Shown: positions 1 to 8,772, counted from the first letter of the stretch. The stretch: 64,000 nt of DNA from Hyphomicrobiaceae bacterium (GCA_020637815.1 JACKJS010000002.1:310001-374000), one strand, 5' to 3'. Made by a program: numbers and translations. The notes: generated by a model from the sequence alone, not told the origin.

Positions 1-293
1 CGCGTATGCCGCAGGTTCATGGCGCTGTGATCGCCGAGCGTGCGCGGGCCTTGCGCGCAAAGGGTGCGGCGGCGCTGAAGGCGCATCTCGGCAGGGCCAA
101 GGGACGTCAGATCCAAGTCCTGCTGGAGGACGAGACGCAAGGACGCTCGGCAGATTTCACCCCGGTCCGTCTCGACAAGGCGCCGCTTGAGACATTGCAT
201 CCCGATCCTTGCGCGGCGAGTGCCGGCGCGCTCCTGGACTGTGTGGTTTCGGGCGATGACGGTGTGGCGTTGCTCGCGGAGGCCTTGCGGTGA
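1..293 (+). CDS. mtaB: tRNA t6A37 methylthiotransferase MtaB, C-terminal end (partial)
   Basis: The reading frame is open from the window edge and ends at TGA 291-293, so only about the last 96 residues are present. They resemble the end of MtaB radical-SAM enzymes, which convert t6A37 of tRNA to ms2t6A: a helix ERARALRAKGAAAL, then a TRAM-like strand pair with QVLLED and 'SADFTPVRLD'. The radical-SAM CxxxCxxC and the N-terminal Fe-S domain lie outside the window. The stop overlaps the GTG start of ftsY, an order (mtaB-ftsY) common in Hyphomicrobiales. The family call rests on the tail and the neighbour, so it is likely but not certain. Confidence 0.7.
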   Translation, partial: RMPQVHGAVIAERARALRAKGAAALKAHLGRAKGRQIQVLLEDETQGRSADFTPVRLDKAPLETLHPDPCAASAGALLDCVVSGDDGVALLAEALR

Positions 294-1255
294 GCGGCAA
301 CGAAACGCCTACGGAAAAAAAGGGATGGTTCGCGCGGCTCAAGGCCGGCGTGTCCCGGACGTCGACCGCCCTTACGGAAAACCTCACCGGCGTTCTGACC
401 AAGCGCAAGCTCGACGACGATACGCTCGAAGAGCTCGAAGAGGTCTTGATCAAGGCCGATCTCGGCTTCGCCATGGCGGACCGGATTCGCGAGGTGCTGT
501 CGAAGGGTCGTTACGAGAAGGGCATTTCTGAAGACGATGTGCGCGACGTTCTGGCCACCGAGGTAGCGCGCGTGCTCGATCCGGTCGCTGCGCCTCTCAC
601 GCTCGACGAAGCCGCGAAGCCCCATGTGATCTTGGTAGTGGGCGTCAACGGCACGGGCAAGACGACCACGATCGGCAAACTCGCGCACCAATTCGCGCGT
701 GACGGCAAGACCGTGATGCTGGCGGCTGGCGACACATTCCGCGCCGCGGCCATCGATCAACTGAAAATCTGGGGCGGACGTGTCGGTGCCGAGGTGGTGG
801 CCAAGGATGTGGGCGCGGACCCGGCGGGCGTGGCCTTCGAGGCGCTGGAGCGCGCGAAAGCGGCAGGCGCGGATGTGCTTCTGATCGACACGGCGGGCCG
901 CCTGCACAACAAGGGCGACCTCATGGCCGAACTTGCGAAGGTCGTTCGCGTTCTAAAGAAGATCGACGAGCGCGCGCCGCAGACCGTATTGCTCGTGCTC
1001 GATGCGACCACGGGACAGAACGCGCTGAACCAGGTGCAGACGTTCCAAGAGATCGCGGGTGTCACCAATCTCGTGGTGACGAAGCTGGACGGGACGGCGC
1101 GGGGCGGCATCGTCGTTGCCATTGCCGAGCAATTCGGTCTTCCAATCAATGCCATCGGCGTTGGCGAGGGGATCGAGGATTTCGAACCGTTCGATGCGCG
1201 GGATTTCGCGCGCGCCATTGCTGGAGCTGGACAAGAGAACAATGCAGCCGCTTGA
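290..1255 (+). CDS. ftsY: Signal recognition particle receptor FtsY
   Basis: FtsY is the SRP-receptor GTPase that brings ribosome-nascent chain complexes to the SecYEG translocon at the inner membrane. The 321-residue protein has a short N-terminal helical NG domain without a long acidic A region, then the GTPase: P-loop GVNGTGKTTT at about 118-127, DTFRAAA at about 148, DTAGR near 200 and TKLDGTARGG near 255. The start is GTG at 290, sharing bases with the mtaB stop (GTGA). The 3' end overlaps yciB by 14 bp, so the three genes are probably co-transcribed and translationally coupled. Confidence 0.97.
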   Translation: MSGNETPTEKKGWFARLKAGVSRTSTALTENLTGVLTKRKLDDDTLEELEEVLIKADLGFAMADRIREVLSKGRYEKGISEDDVRDVLATEVARVLDPVAAPLTLDEAAKPHVILVVGVNGTGKTTTIGKLAHQFARDGKTVMLAAGDTFRAAAIDQLKIWGGRVGAEVVAKDVGADPAGVAFEALERAKAAGADVLLIDTAGRLHNKGDLMAELAKVVRVLKKIDERAPQTVLLVLDATTGQNALNQVQTFQEIAGVTNLVVTKLDGTARGGIVVAIAEQFGLPINAIGVGEGIEDFEPFDARDFARAIAGAGQENNAAA

Positions 1256-1862
1256 GCCAAAAACCGGGATCGGCAAGACAGAGATCAAGAAAACGCACGG
1301 GTCGGAGCAGTCGGTGGCAGGGAAGCTCCTCATAGAGCTTGGGCCGCTTCTCGTCTTTTTCGGTGTGAACGCGGCCTACGGAATTTTCGTCGGCACCGCC
1401 GCGTTCATGGTTGCGACGATCGTCGCGCTTGCGTTGGCGTGGTGGCTCTACCGCAAAGTTCCGGTAATGCCGATCGTCAGCGCGGTGCTCGTTCTCGCCT
1501 TCGGCGGTCTCACGCTCTATCTGCACGACGATACCTTTATCAAGCTGAAGCCGACGATCGTCTATACGATGTTCGCGGTATTGCTTCTCGGCGGTCTTGT
1601 CGCGCAAAAGCCCGTGCTCGCGCTCCTGTTCGGTCCTGTTTTCAATCTAACGGACGAAGGTTGGCGTAAACTGACAATACGGTGGGCCGTATTCTTCGTA
1701 GCCATGGCGGTTCTCAATGAATTCGTATGGCGGAGTTTTTCGACCGACACGTGGGTAAGTTTCAAAGCCTTTGGATTCCTTCCGATCACGTTCCTCTTTG
1801 CGATGTCTCAGGTGCCATTGATGCAGCGTTACGGCGCCGAGGAGAACTCCCAGCAGAATTGA
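1242..1862 (+). CDS. yciB: Inner-membrane septation protein A (YciB/IspZ)
   Basis: A 206-residue integral membrane protein of the YciB family, which influences septation and envelope synthesis in enterobacteria; the biochemical role is unsettled. After a hydrophilic N-terminus it shows the family opening 'KLLIELGPLLVFFGVNAAYG' and four or five further hydrophobic segments, with the conserved stretch LTDEGWRKLTIRWAVFF. I chose ATG 1242 because it gives the usual N-terminus; the frame stays open upstream inside ftsY, but that part does not look like coding sequence. It overlaps the ftsY end, as is usual in this order. Confidence 0.93.
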   Translation: MQPLEPKTGIGKTEIKKTHGSEQSVAGKLLIELGPLLVFFGVNAAYGIFVGTAAFMVATIVALALAWWLYRKVPVMPIVSAVLVLAFGGLTLYLHDDTFIKLKPTIVYTMFAVLLLGGLVAQKPVLALLFGPVFNLTDEGWRKLTIRWAVFFVAMAVLNEFVWRSFSTDTWVSFKAFGFLPITFLFAMSQVPLMQRYGAEENSQQN

Positions 1863-2029
1863 GGCGGCATCCGATTGCATGTGCTGAATCGTATTCATCT
1901 CTTGCAGGATGCGTTTGCGGTTCCGATATGAGGCGCTCAACGCTCGAATCCGTCGTGAGGGGCCATGTATTCGAAGCTTTGCCGTTGCGGGGGCGACAGG
2001 ATGTCCGCTTGCCGCATTCAGGGGTGTAG

Positions 2030-2055
2030 TGTGGTTTTTTGATTGTGAAACCACA
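2030..2055. promoter_or_regulatory. 26-bp dyad, possible MarR operator
   Basis: TGTGGTTT (2030-2037) and AAACCACA (2048-2055) are exact inverted repeats around a 10-base spacer, 53 bp before the chosen ATG of the MarR-family gene. MarR proteins bind such dyads, often in their own promoters. There is no T-run after it, so a terminator is less likely. The rest of 1863-2107 shows nothing else recognisable. Confidence 0.4.
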
Positions 2056-2107
2056 TGCGCCGGTTACCACGCGCGTGATGGCGCAATTGGAGACGGGGAA
2101 CGTCCAT

Positions 2108-2551
2108 ATGACGACAAAAGCGCAAAATCCGCTCGATAACTCTGCGACACATCTGTTGCACAGGGCGGGCCAACGGGCTGCGGACATTTTTGCGGAGGAG
2201 GCGAAAAAGGGTGGCCTCACACCGCGGCAATTCGCGGTGCTCACGGCAGTGTCGCTCGAGGAAGGTTTGCCTCAGGCGGAACTGGTGGAGAGGACGGGTA
2301 TCGACCGTTCGACCTTGGCCGACATCGTCGCCCGGCTCTTGGGACGGGGTTTGATTCAACGCCGCCGCTCCAAGGAAGACGGGCGCGCCTACGCCATCAA
2401 GCTCAGCGCGAAGGGCATCAAGGCCTTGAGCAAAGCGCAGCCGGCCGCCGCCGCGGCGGACTCTCAGCTTCTGGCCGGATTGACGGCGGCCAAGCGGAGC
2501 GAGTTTCTGCAGACGTTGAGCCAGATCGTGAGCGCGGGGGGGAAAGCCTAG
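2108..2551 (+). CDS. MarR-family winged-helix transcriptional regulator
   Basis: A 147-residue DNA-binding regulator. It shows the MarR pattern: helix 'HLLHRAGQRAADIF', LTPRQFAVLTAV, a recognition helix region LVERTGIDRSTLADIVARLL, and a wing with RRRSKEDGRAYAIKLSAKG. The ligand and targets cannot be read from sequence; the adjacent dyad suggests autoregulation. Start: ATG 2108 is chosen; in-frame upstream ATG codons at 2039 and 2078 would add 23 or 10 residues and place the N-terminus over or just past the dyad. The gene ends in a CTAG tetranucleotide that it shares with the stop of convergent ccmG. Confidence 0.88.
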   Translation: MTTKAQNPLDNSATHLLHRAGQRAADIFAEEAKKGGLTPRQFAVLTAVSLEEGLPQAELVERTGIDRSTLADIVARLLGRGLIQRRRSKEDGRAYAIKLSAKGIKALSKAQPAAAAADSQLLAGLTAAKRSEFLQTLSQIVSAGGKA

Positions 2552-3219
2552 CCGGACGGCTCAGCTTTCCCATCAGCTTCACTGCCGGCTTCCGCCGGAG
2601 CCGGTTTACCGCGTAGCAGCGGCAAGATCTTCGCGTCGATGACCTCTTGGGTCAGGGGGCCGGCTTGGCGGAAGGCGATCGTGCCGTCGCCGGCAACCAC
2701 GTAGGTCTCCGGGACGCCATATACGCCGAAATCGATCGCCGTACGGCCTGAACGATCGACACCGATTTGCGTATAGGGATCGCCGTAGCCGCCGATGAAG
2801 CGCCGCGCCGCGCTCGTGTCATCCTTGTAGTTGATGCCAAAAAACGGGACGCCCGGGTTCTCGGCGCGAAGCGTGTCCGAGAGTGCCATGACGATCGGGT
2901 GCTCCTCGCGGCACGGGGCGCACCACGACGCGAAGAAATGGACGATCGCGGGCGTGCCTTTGCCGAGCGCCGCTGACGTCACGTTCGCTCCAGTTCCGTT
3001 ATTGGCAGTCTCCAGCGGCGGCAGGTCGAACTGCGGCACGGGCTTTCCAATCAGCGCCGAGGGCAATTTCGACGGATCTCCGGCCTTGAGCGCAAAAAAG
3101 AACAGCGCGGCGAGACAGGCGAAGACGGCAAAGGGTAGCAAGACACCGAATCTGCGCCTTGGCGTGGCGGCGTTCGATTTGACGTCTGGGGGGCTGTCTT
3201 TTGCGGCTTGTCCGGTCAC
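2548..3219 (-). CDS. ccmG: Thiol:disulfide interchange protein CcmG/DsbE
   Basis: CcmG is a membrane-anchored periplasmic thioredoxin that keeps apocytochrome c haem-binding cysteines reduced during cytochrome c maturation. The 223-residue protein has one N-terminal membrane anchor (about 25-45), then a thioredoxin fold with the active site WCAPC at about 99-103, the family signature GxNYKDD ('FFGINYKDD') and a cis-proline region GVPETYVV. It is the last gene of a ccmA-B-C-D-G run on this strand and overlaps ccmD by 4 bp. The C-terminal tail is a little longer than usual and Ala/Glu-rich. Confidence 0.96.
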   Translation of the reverse strand: MTGQAAKDSPPDVKSNAATPRRRFGVLLPFAVFACLAALFFFALKAGDPSKLPSALIGKPVPQFDLPPLETANNGTGANVTSAALGKGTPAIVHFFASWCAPCREEHPIVMALSDTLRAENPGVPFFGINYKDDTSAARRFIGGYGDPYTQIGVDRSGRTAIDFGVYGVPETYVVAGDGTIAFRQAGPLTQEVIDAKILPLLRGKPAPAEAGSEADGKAEPSG

Positions 3220-3440
3220 GCCGATCCTTTCTCCGAGGCTGTCCGCGATACCTTGGGCTTTGCCGCCGGACGCGGGTTGGCGGCGGACCGCCGCGTGATG
3301 CCGCGCCTTTCGAGGTCGGCCAAGAGGCGCCGCTGCTTGCGGTCGTCGGCGATCGTCACCGCGACTAGCGCGGCCACGACCACGAAGGTCACGGCATAGG
3401 CGGCAATGATGAAGCTGGCGTGAGGTCCAAGGTTGAGCAT
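3216..3440 (-). CDS. ccmD: Haem exporter protein CcmD
   Basis: A 74-residue protein with one membrane helix (about 9-30, starting LGPHASFIIAAYAVTF) and a basic cytoplasmic tail containing DRKQRRLLADLERRG. This is the CcmD pattern; CcmD is needed to release holo-CcmE from the CcmABC complex. It sits exactly between ccmC and ccmG and its stop overlaps the ccmG start (ATGA), which supports the call despite the low complexity of so small a protein. Confidence 0.93.
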   Translation of the reverse strand: MLNLGPHASFIIAAYAVTFVVVAALVAVTIADDRKQRRLLADLERRGITRRSAANPRPAAKPKVSRTASEKGSA

Positions 3441-3447
3441 GGGTGTC

Positions 3448-4197
3448 CTAGGCTCCCGTCAACGCCGCCTGTGCGACCTGGGTTTGCTGCAGGGCGCGAA
3501 CCCGGCGGCGTAGAATCTCCGCTCGCATGGCGATCAAGTGCAGCAGAATGAAGAGGACCGTAAAGCCCAACGCCATGACGACGAGGGGCGTGAGCAGGGA
3601 GGAGTCGATGGTGGGGCCGCCCGCGCGGATCACGCTGGCGGGCTGGTGGAGCGTGTTCCACCAATTCACCGAGAATTTGATGATCGGAATGTTGACAGCC
3701 CCGACCAACGCCAGGATCGCGGCGGCGCGGCCCGCCCGGCCCGGCTCTTCGATGGCTTGCCACAGTGCGATCAGCCCGAGATAGAGCAGGAACAACACCA
3801 GCATGGAGGTGAGACGGGCGTCCCAGACCCAATAGGTGCCCCACATGGGCTTGCCCCAAAGCGATCCGGTGACGAGTGCGAGAAATGTGAACGTCGCGCC
3901 GATGGGCGCCGCGGCCTTGGCCGAAACGTCCGCCAGCGGATGACGCCAGATGAGCGTCCCGAGCCCCGAAATGGCGATCAGGACATAGGCGAACATAGCG
4001 AGCCAGGCGGACGGCACATGGATGAACATGATCCGAACTGTCTCGCCCTGCTGGTAGTCGGGCGGTGCGACGAAGAAGGAGAGATACAGCCCCGCGCCAA
4101 GAAGGATCACCGCGAGCCCGGCGAGCGACGGAATGACCGCGCCGGCAAAGTTCAAGAAGCGCGTCGGGTTGGCGAGATGGGTCAGCGAAAACGTCAT
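3448..4197 (-). CDS. ccmC: Haem handling/export protein CcmC
   Basis: CcmC presents haem in the periplasm and attaches it to CcmE. The 249-residue protein has six predicted membrane segments and the tryptophan-rich haem-binding signature, here WGTYWVWDARLTS at about residues 118-130, with flanking histidines (HVPSAW, TLHQPAS). I chose ATG 4197; an in-frame ATG at 4233 would add a basic 12-residue tail that looks like the odd purine-rich spacer before the gene. It lies 8 bp before ccmD. Confidence 0.96.
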   Translation of the reverse strand: MTFSLTHLANPTRFLNFAGAVIPSLAGLAVILLGAGLYLSFFVAPPDYQQGETVRIMFIHVPSAWLAMFAYVLIAISGLGTLIWRHPLADVSAKAAAPIGATFTFLALVTGSLWGKPMWGTYWVWDARLTSMLVLFLLYLGLIALWQAIEEPGRAGRAAAILALVGAVNIPIIKFSVNWWNTLHQPASVIRAGGPTIDSSLLTPLVVMALGFTVLFILLHLIAMRAEILRRRVRALQQTQVAQAALTGA

Positions 4198-4290
4198 GGT
4201 GGCTGATCTAGTAGCTTTGGCCCGGAAGCGCAAAGAAGAAGCGGCAAGAAGAAACGCAAGGCGGAAGCGAAAATAAGGCCACGGGTCTCC
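4198..4290 (-). other. Spacer between ccmB and ccmC with a purine-rich tract
   Basis: Unlike the other joints of this operon, which overlap or touch, ccmB and ccmC are separated by 93 bp. On the plus strand 4218-4276 is almost only A and G (gaagcgcaaagaagaagcgg and similar), so the minus-strand mRNA would carry a pyrimidine-rich run just upstream of ccmC. I see no ORF or hairpin in it. Confidence 0.5.
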
Positions 4291-4959
4291 TCAACGGAAG
4301 GCGGTGCGAAGCGCGGCGGCCGCGGCGAGCGGCGCGAGCACCATGCTGGCCAGGCTGATCGCGCACAGCATCAGGAATGGCGGCCAGGGCGAGCCCGGCC
4401 CCGTGACCGCCGCGGACACCGTTGAAACGCCGAAAATCAGCACGGGCACGTAGAGGGGCAGTACGAGCAGGGCGAGGAGAAGCCCGCTCCGGCGCAAGCC
4501 CAGGGTCAGGCTGGCGCCGATTCCGGCGATGAAGCTGACGGCGGGCGTGCCCGCGAGCATAGCGAGGACGAGCAGCGGGATGGTGTGAATGGGCAGATTG
4601 AGCAAGAGCCCCAGTACCGGGGCCAGCAGCGCCAAGGGCACGCATGTGGTGATCCAATGAGCCAGCGATTTGGATGCTGCCACGACCGGCAGGGGCAACG
4701 GTCCCATCGTCAGCACGTCGAGCGTGCCGTCCTCGTAGTCGTTGTGAAAGATGCGGTCGGCCGAGAGCAGGGCGGCCAGAAGCAGGGCCACCCAAAGAAG
4801 CCCGGGCGCCACGCGCGACAGCAGGTTGAGATCCGGCCCGAGACCGAACGGGGCGATGGCAATCACAACCAGATAAAATCCGAGCGCGACGCCGATCGCG
4901 CCGCCCTCCCGGAAGGCGAGGGCAATGTCGCGGCGAATGAGAGCGAGGGCGGCTGTCAC
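4291..4959 (-). CDS. ccmB: Haem exporter membrane protein CcmB
   Basis: CcmB is the permease subunit of the CcmAB ABC complex, which uses ATP to release holo-CcmE from CcmC-CcmD. The 222-residue protein starts 'MTAALALIRRDIALAFREGG', carries the conserved FHNDYEDGTLD loop at about 72-82 and six hydrophobic segments. Its start overlaps the ccmA stop by 4 bp (ATGA), so ccmA and ccmB are translationally coupled. Length is normal for the family. Confidence 0.96.
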   Translation of the reverse strand: MTAALALIRRDIALAFREGGAIGVALGFYLVVIAIAPFGLGPDLNLLSRVAPGLLWVALLLAALLSADRIFHNDYEDGTLDVLTMGPLPLPVVAASKSLAHWITTCVPLALLAPVLGLLLNLPIHTIPLLVLAMLAGTPAVSFIAGIGASLTLGLRRSGLLLALLVLPLYVPVLIFGVSTVSAAVTGPGSPWPPFLMLCAISLASMVLAPLAAAAALRTAFR

Positions 4960-5609
4960 GGCGCGGGCACCTCGGCGGAGCCGTATTCGAGAGGATCCTG
5001 CGCGGCGAGGTCGAGCGTGTGCGTGAAGTCAGCGCCCAAGGGAACGTGGGTCGAGACAATGGCGATGCCGCCGGCCTTCGTGTGATCGCGGATCGCCTCG
5101 CTGAGGCGCTCCACCGATGCGACGTCGAGCGAGACCGAGGGTTCGTCCAGAAGCCAAATGGGACGCGGGCAGGCAAAGAGCCGAGACAGTGCGAGCTTCC
5201 TTTTCTGCCCGGCCGACAGGAGTCCCGCGTCGATCCCCGCGATGGGCGTCAGCCCGAAAGTGCCGAGCGCCGCGTCCACGTTCCCGCCTCCCAGAAAGCC
5301 GGTCCAGAAAGTCAGGTTCTCGCGCACGCTGAGGCTGGTCTTCACCGCGTTGAGGTGGCCCACATAGTGGCACAGCTCCGCGGCGGGCGTGTCGGCGTCC
5401 GTTCCGGTTGCGCGCACGGTCCCGGCCGCAAGCGGCAAGAGGCCCGCGATCTGACGCATGAGGCTTGTCTTGCCCGTGCCGTTCGGGCCCTGGACCAGGA
5501 GGGCTTCGCCGGGTCCCAGCGCGAATGACAGATCCTCGAACAGGCGACGTCCGCCGCGCTCGCAAGCAATCCCCTCTGCCTCGAGGGTCGCGGTGAAGGG
5601 GATGTTCAT
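4956..5609 (-). CDS. ccmA: Cytochrome c maturation ABC ATPase CcmA
   Basis: CcmA is the ATPase of the CcmAB complex. The 217-residue protein has Walker A GPNGTGKTS at about 41-49, an ABC signature LSAGQKRKLALSR (Q in place of the usual second G, normal for CcmA), Walker B IWLLDEP and the H-loop STH. I chose ATG 5609; a further in-frame start at 5690 would add 27 basic residues that do not look like CcmA. First gene of the operon ccmA-B-C-D-G, divergent from acnA. Confidence 0.95.
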   Translation of the reverse strand: MNIPFTATLEAEGIACERGGRRLFEDLSFALGPGEALLVQGPNGTGKTSLMRQIAGLLPLAAGTVRATGTDADTPAAELCHYVGHLNAVKTSLSVRENLTFWTGFLGGGNVDAALGTFGLTPIAGIDAGLLSAGQKRKLALSRLFACPRPIWLLDEPSVSLDVASVERLSEAIRDHTKAGGIAIVSTHVPLGADFTHTLDLAAQDPLEYGSAEVPAP

Positions 5610-5914
5610 GAAGTCTCTACCGGCGGGTTTGCGCAAAGTTTCGGCAATTCGGCGCGGCGCGCGGACGGAAAACACGTCGCATCGCGTCATTGTTTGGTCG
5701 TCGCAAGGGCCTTTATAGTGGGCCGGAAGCTCGTATCCAAAGACGAAGAAGCCTCGTCCACTCGGGATTGTCGCGAAAATGTGGTCCTGCAGTCGCGTTT
5801 TGCGGTATTTGGCGCGGGAGGGAGTGCGTTTGGCTGCGTCTTTGCATGCTATTGGTTCGGTCTCTCATTTGTGCTGGGACTTGCCCGTGACCTGGGCTCG
5901 TAAAGGAGAATTCA
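5610..5914. promoter_or_regulatory. Divergent intergenic region between ccmA and acnA
   Basis: This 305-bp gap must hold the promoters of both ccmA (minus) and acnA (plus). A strong ribosome binding site AAAGGAG (5903-5909) lies 5 bases before the acnA TTG. I could not pick out a convincing -35/-10 pair, riboswitch or coding ORF. Confidence 0.45.
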
Positions 5915-8617
5915 TTGACATCGGCGGTTTTGACCTCGCTCGACAGCTTCAAGTGCCGGCGCACTCTGAAGGTGGGGAAGCACGAATACGAATATTTCGA
6001 CCTTAAGGCGGCGGAAAAGGCCGGGCTTTCGGGCATTGGCAGCCTGCCGTTCTCCTTGAAGGTGCTGCTCGAGAACCTGTTGCGTCATGAAGACGGGCGC
6101 AGTGTCACCTCCGACGATATCCGGGCCGTGGCCGAATGGGTCCAGAACCGGCGTAGCGATCGCGAGATCGCTTTCCGCCCCGCCCGCGTGCTCATGCAGG
6201 ACTTCACCGGCGTGCCCGCTGTCGTGGATCTGGCCGCCATGCGCGATGCCGTGGCGAAGCTCGGCGGCGATTCGAAGAAGATCAATCCGCTGGCTCCCGT
6301 CGATCTCGTTATCGATCACTCGGTCATGGTGGATGCGTTCGGGTCCGGCACGGCGTTCCAGTTCAACGTGGACAAGGAATACGAGCGGAACGGTGAGCGC
6401 TACGCGTTCCTGCGCTGGGGCGCGGGCGCGTTCGACAATTTCCGCGTCGTGCCGCCGGGTACCGGCATCTGCCACCAGGTCAATCTGGAATATCTGGCCC
6501 AGACCGTTTGGACCAAGGAGGAAGACGGCGCGACGTTCGCCTTCCCCGACACGCTCGTGGGAACCGATAGTCACACGACCATGGTCAACGGTCTTTCGGT
6601 GCTCGGCTGGGGCGTCGGCGGGATCGAGGCCGAAGCGGCCATGCTCGGCCAGCCGATCTCCATGCTCGTTCCCGAAGTGGTTGGGTTCGAGCTCAAAGGC
6701 GAACTGCGCGAGGGCGTCACCGCCACCGATCTCGTTCTCACCGTGACGGAGATGCTCCGGGAAAAGGGCGTCGTCGGGAAGTTCGTTGAGTTCTACGGCT
6801 CCGGTCTCGGCCATCTTCCTCTCGAGGACCGAGCCACGATCGCCAATATGGCTCCGGAATACGGCGCGACCTGCGGTTTCTTCCCCGTCGACAAGGAGAC
6901 GCTCGCCTATCTCGAGGCGACCGCGCGGAAGGCGTCGCGGGTTGAGCTAGTGAAAGCCTATGCCGAGGCCCAAGGCCTGTACCGCACGGATGGCACGGCC
7001 GATCCCGTGTTCACCGACACGCTGTCGCTCAATCTGGGCGACGTTGTGCCGTCCATCGCCGGGCCGAAGAGGCCGCAGGATCGCGTGGCGCTCTCCAACG
7101 CGGCGCCGGCCTTCTCCAAGGTGCTGGACCAGGAATACGGCAAGGCCGCCGAAGCGGATAAGCGTGTGCCCGTGGACGGCAAGAATTTCGATCTCGGCCA
7201 TGGCGATGTGGTGATCGCCGCCATCACGTCGTGCACCAATACCTCGAACCCTTACGTGATGGTGGGGGCCGGCGTCTTGGCGCGCAACGCCGTAGAGAAG
7301 GGCCTCAGCGTCAAGCCTTGGGTGAAGACCTCGCTGGCGCCGGGTTCGCAGGTCGTCACCGACTATCTGGAGCAGGCGGACCTGCAGCGATATCTCGATA
7401 CGCTGGGCTTCAATCTCGTTGGCTATGGCTGCACCACATGCATCGGAAACTCGGGTCCGCTGCCGGAGGAAATCTCGCGCACGATCCACGAGAACGGTCT
7501 TGCCGTAGCCTCGGTCCTGTCGGGGAACCGGAACTTCGAAGGCCGGGTCAACAACGATGTGCGGGCGAACTACCTCGCCTCTCCGCCGCTTGTCGTGGCC
7601 TATGCGTTGGCGGGCTCGGTGACGATCGACCTCACGCGCGAGCCGCTCGGCACCGGCAAGAACGGCGAGCCGGTCTATCTCAAGGATATTTGGCCGTCGT
7701 CGAAGGACGTTGCGAAGCTCGTCCGCAAAGCGGTCAAGAAATCCATGTTCGAGGATCGCTACGGCGATGTGTTCAAGGGCGATCCGGAATGGCAGGCGAT
7801 CGCCGTCGAGGGCGGGCTCACCTACAAGTGGGATACCAACTCGACCTATGTGCAGGAGCCGCCCTATTTCGCCGGCATGACTGTGGAACCCGCGCCACTG
7901 ACCGATATCGAGGAGGCCCGCATCCTTGGCCTGTTCCTCGACTCGATCACGACGGACCATATTTCGCCGGCGGGCGCCATCAAGGCCGACAGTCCCGCCG
8001 GCCGCTATCTCACCGGGCATGGTGTCGTTCCGGCCGACTTCAATTCCTACGGCTCGCGGCGCGGCAATCACGAGGTGATGATGCGCGGTACGTTCGCCAA
8101 TACGCGCATCAAGAACCTGATGGTGCCGGGCGTCGAAGGGGGCGTCACGGTCCATTATCCGTCAGGCGAGCGCATGGCGATCTACGATGCGGCCATGCGC
8201 TACAAGGAGGAAGACGTGCCGCTGGTCGTCTTCGCCGGCAAGGAATACGGCACTGGCTCATCGCGCGATTGGGCCGCGAAGGGTACGTGCTTGCTTGGCG
8301 TCCGCGCGGTCATTGCCATGAGCTTCGAACGCATCCACCGGTCGAATCTGATCGGTATGGGTGTTCTGCCGCTCACATTCACCGACAATGCGTCGTGGGA
8401 GACTCTTGGCCTCGCCGGCAGCGAGACCGTGACGCTCGAGGGCGTCGGTGAGATCCAGCCGGGCCAGATCGTCGAGGCGGTTATCGCCTACCCGGACGGC
8501 AACACGCGGACAGTTCCGCTGAAGGTCCGGATCGATACCTATGACGAGCTGGACTATTTCCGGAACGGCGGCATCTTGCATTACGTGCTACGAGGTCTCG
8601 TGAAAGACGCCGCTTAG
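5915..8617 (+). CDS. acnA: Aconitate hydratase A
   Basis: Aconitase of the TCA cycle, interconverting citrate and isocitrate with a 4Fe-4S cluster. The 900-residue length fits the AcnA/IRP type. Cluster cysteines are visible at about 440 (TSCTNTSNP) and 506/509 (GYGCTTCIGNSGPL); DSHTTMVNGLSVLGWGVGG at about 212-230 and the swivelling-domain motif GSSRDWAAKG near 785 are also present. The start is TTG at 5915, supported by AAAGGAG 5 bases upstream and by the family N-terminus SLDSFKCRRTLKVG. It is monocistronic here, with a hairpin just downstream. Confidence 0.98.
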   Translation: MTSAVLTSLDSFKCRRTLKVGKHEYEYFDLKAAEKAGLSGIGSLPFSLKVLLENLLRHEDGRSVTSDDIRAVAEWVQNRRSDREIAFRPARVLMQDFTGVPAVVDLAAMRDAVAKLGGDSKKINPLAPVDLVIDHSVMVDAFGSGTAFQFNVDKEYERNGERYAFLRWGAGAFDNFRVVPPGTGICHQVNLEYLAQTVWTKEEDGATFAFPDTLVGTDSHTTMVNGLSVLGWGVGGIEAEAAMLGQPISMLVPEVVGFELKGELREGVTATDLVLTVTEMLREKGVVGKFVEFYGSGLGHLPLEDRATIANMAPEYGATCGFFPVDKETLAYLEATARKASRVELVKAYAEAQGLYRTDGTADPVFTDTLSLNLGDVVPSIAGPKRPQDRVALSNAAPAFSKVLDQEYGKAAEADKRVPVDGKNFDLGHGDVVIAAITSCTNTSNPYVMVGAGVLARNAVEKGLSVKPWVKTSLAPGSQVVTDYLEQADLQRYLDTLGFNLVGYGCTTCIGNSGPLPEEISRTIHENGLAVASVLSGNRNFEGRVNNDVRANYLASPPLVVAYALAGSVTIDLTREPLGTGKNGEPVYLKDIWPSSKDVAKLVRKAVKKSMFEDRYGDVFKGDPEWQAIAVEGGLTYKWDTNSTYVQEPPYFAGMTVEPAPLTDIEEARILGLFLDSITTDHISPAGAIKADSPAGRYLTGHGVVPADFNSYGSRRGNHEVMMRGTFANTRIKNLMVPGVEGGVTVHYPSGERMAIYDAAMRYKEEDVPLVVFAGKEYGTGSSRDWAAKGTCLLGVRAVIAMSFERIHRSNLIGMGVLPLTFTDNASWETLGLAGSETVTLEGVGEIQPGQIVEAVIAYPDGNTRTVPLKVRIDTYDELDYFRNGGILHYVLRGLVKDAA

Positions 8618-8626
8618 CGAGCATCG

Positions 8627-8651
8627 GCCCCGCCTCGACAGGCGGCGGGGC
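8627..8651 (+). terminator. Hairpin after acnA
   Basis: GCCCCGCC (8627-8634) pairs exactly with GGCGGGGC (8644-8651), starting 9 bases after the acnA stop. The following bases (tggttt) are only weakly T-rich, so this is a moderate terminator candidate. Confidence 0.5.
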
Positions 8652-8772
8652 TGGTTTGCGCCAAGCGAGGCGCGTATGTGTGGTATTGCGGGCGTTCGAG
8701 GTCACCGAGTTGTGACTCGCCGCGATGCGTTTTTGCCGGAAATTTCGACTCGATTCCGGCATGCTGGGTGTC

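Noticed and set aside
6947..8155. A 402-codon minus-strand open frame inside acnA
   Set aside because: Antisense shadow; Arg/His/Gly-rich and without any recognisable domain, while acnA has its catalytic motifs throughout.
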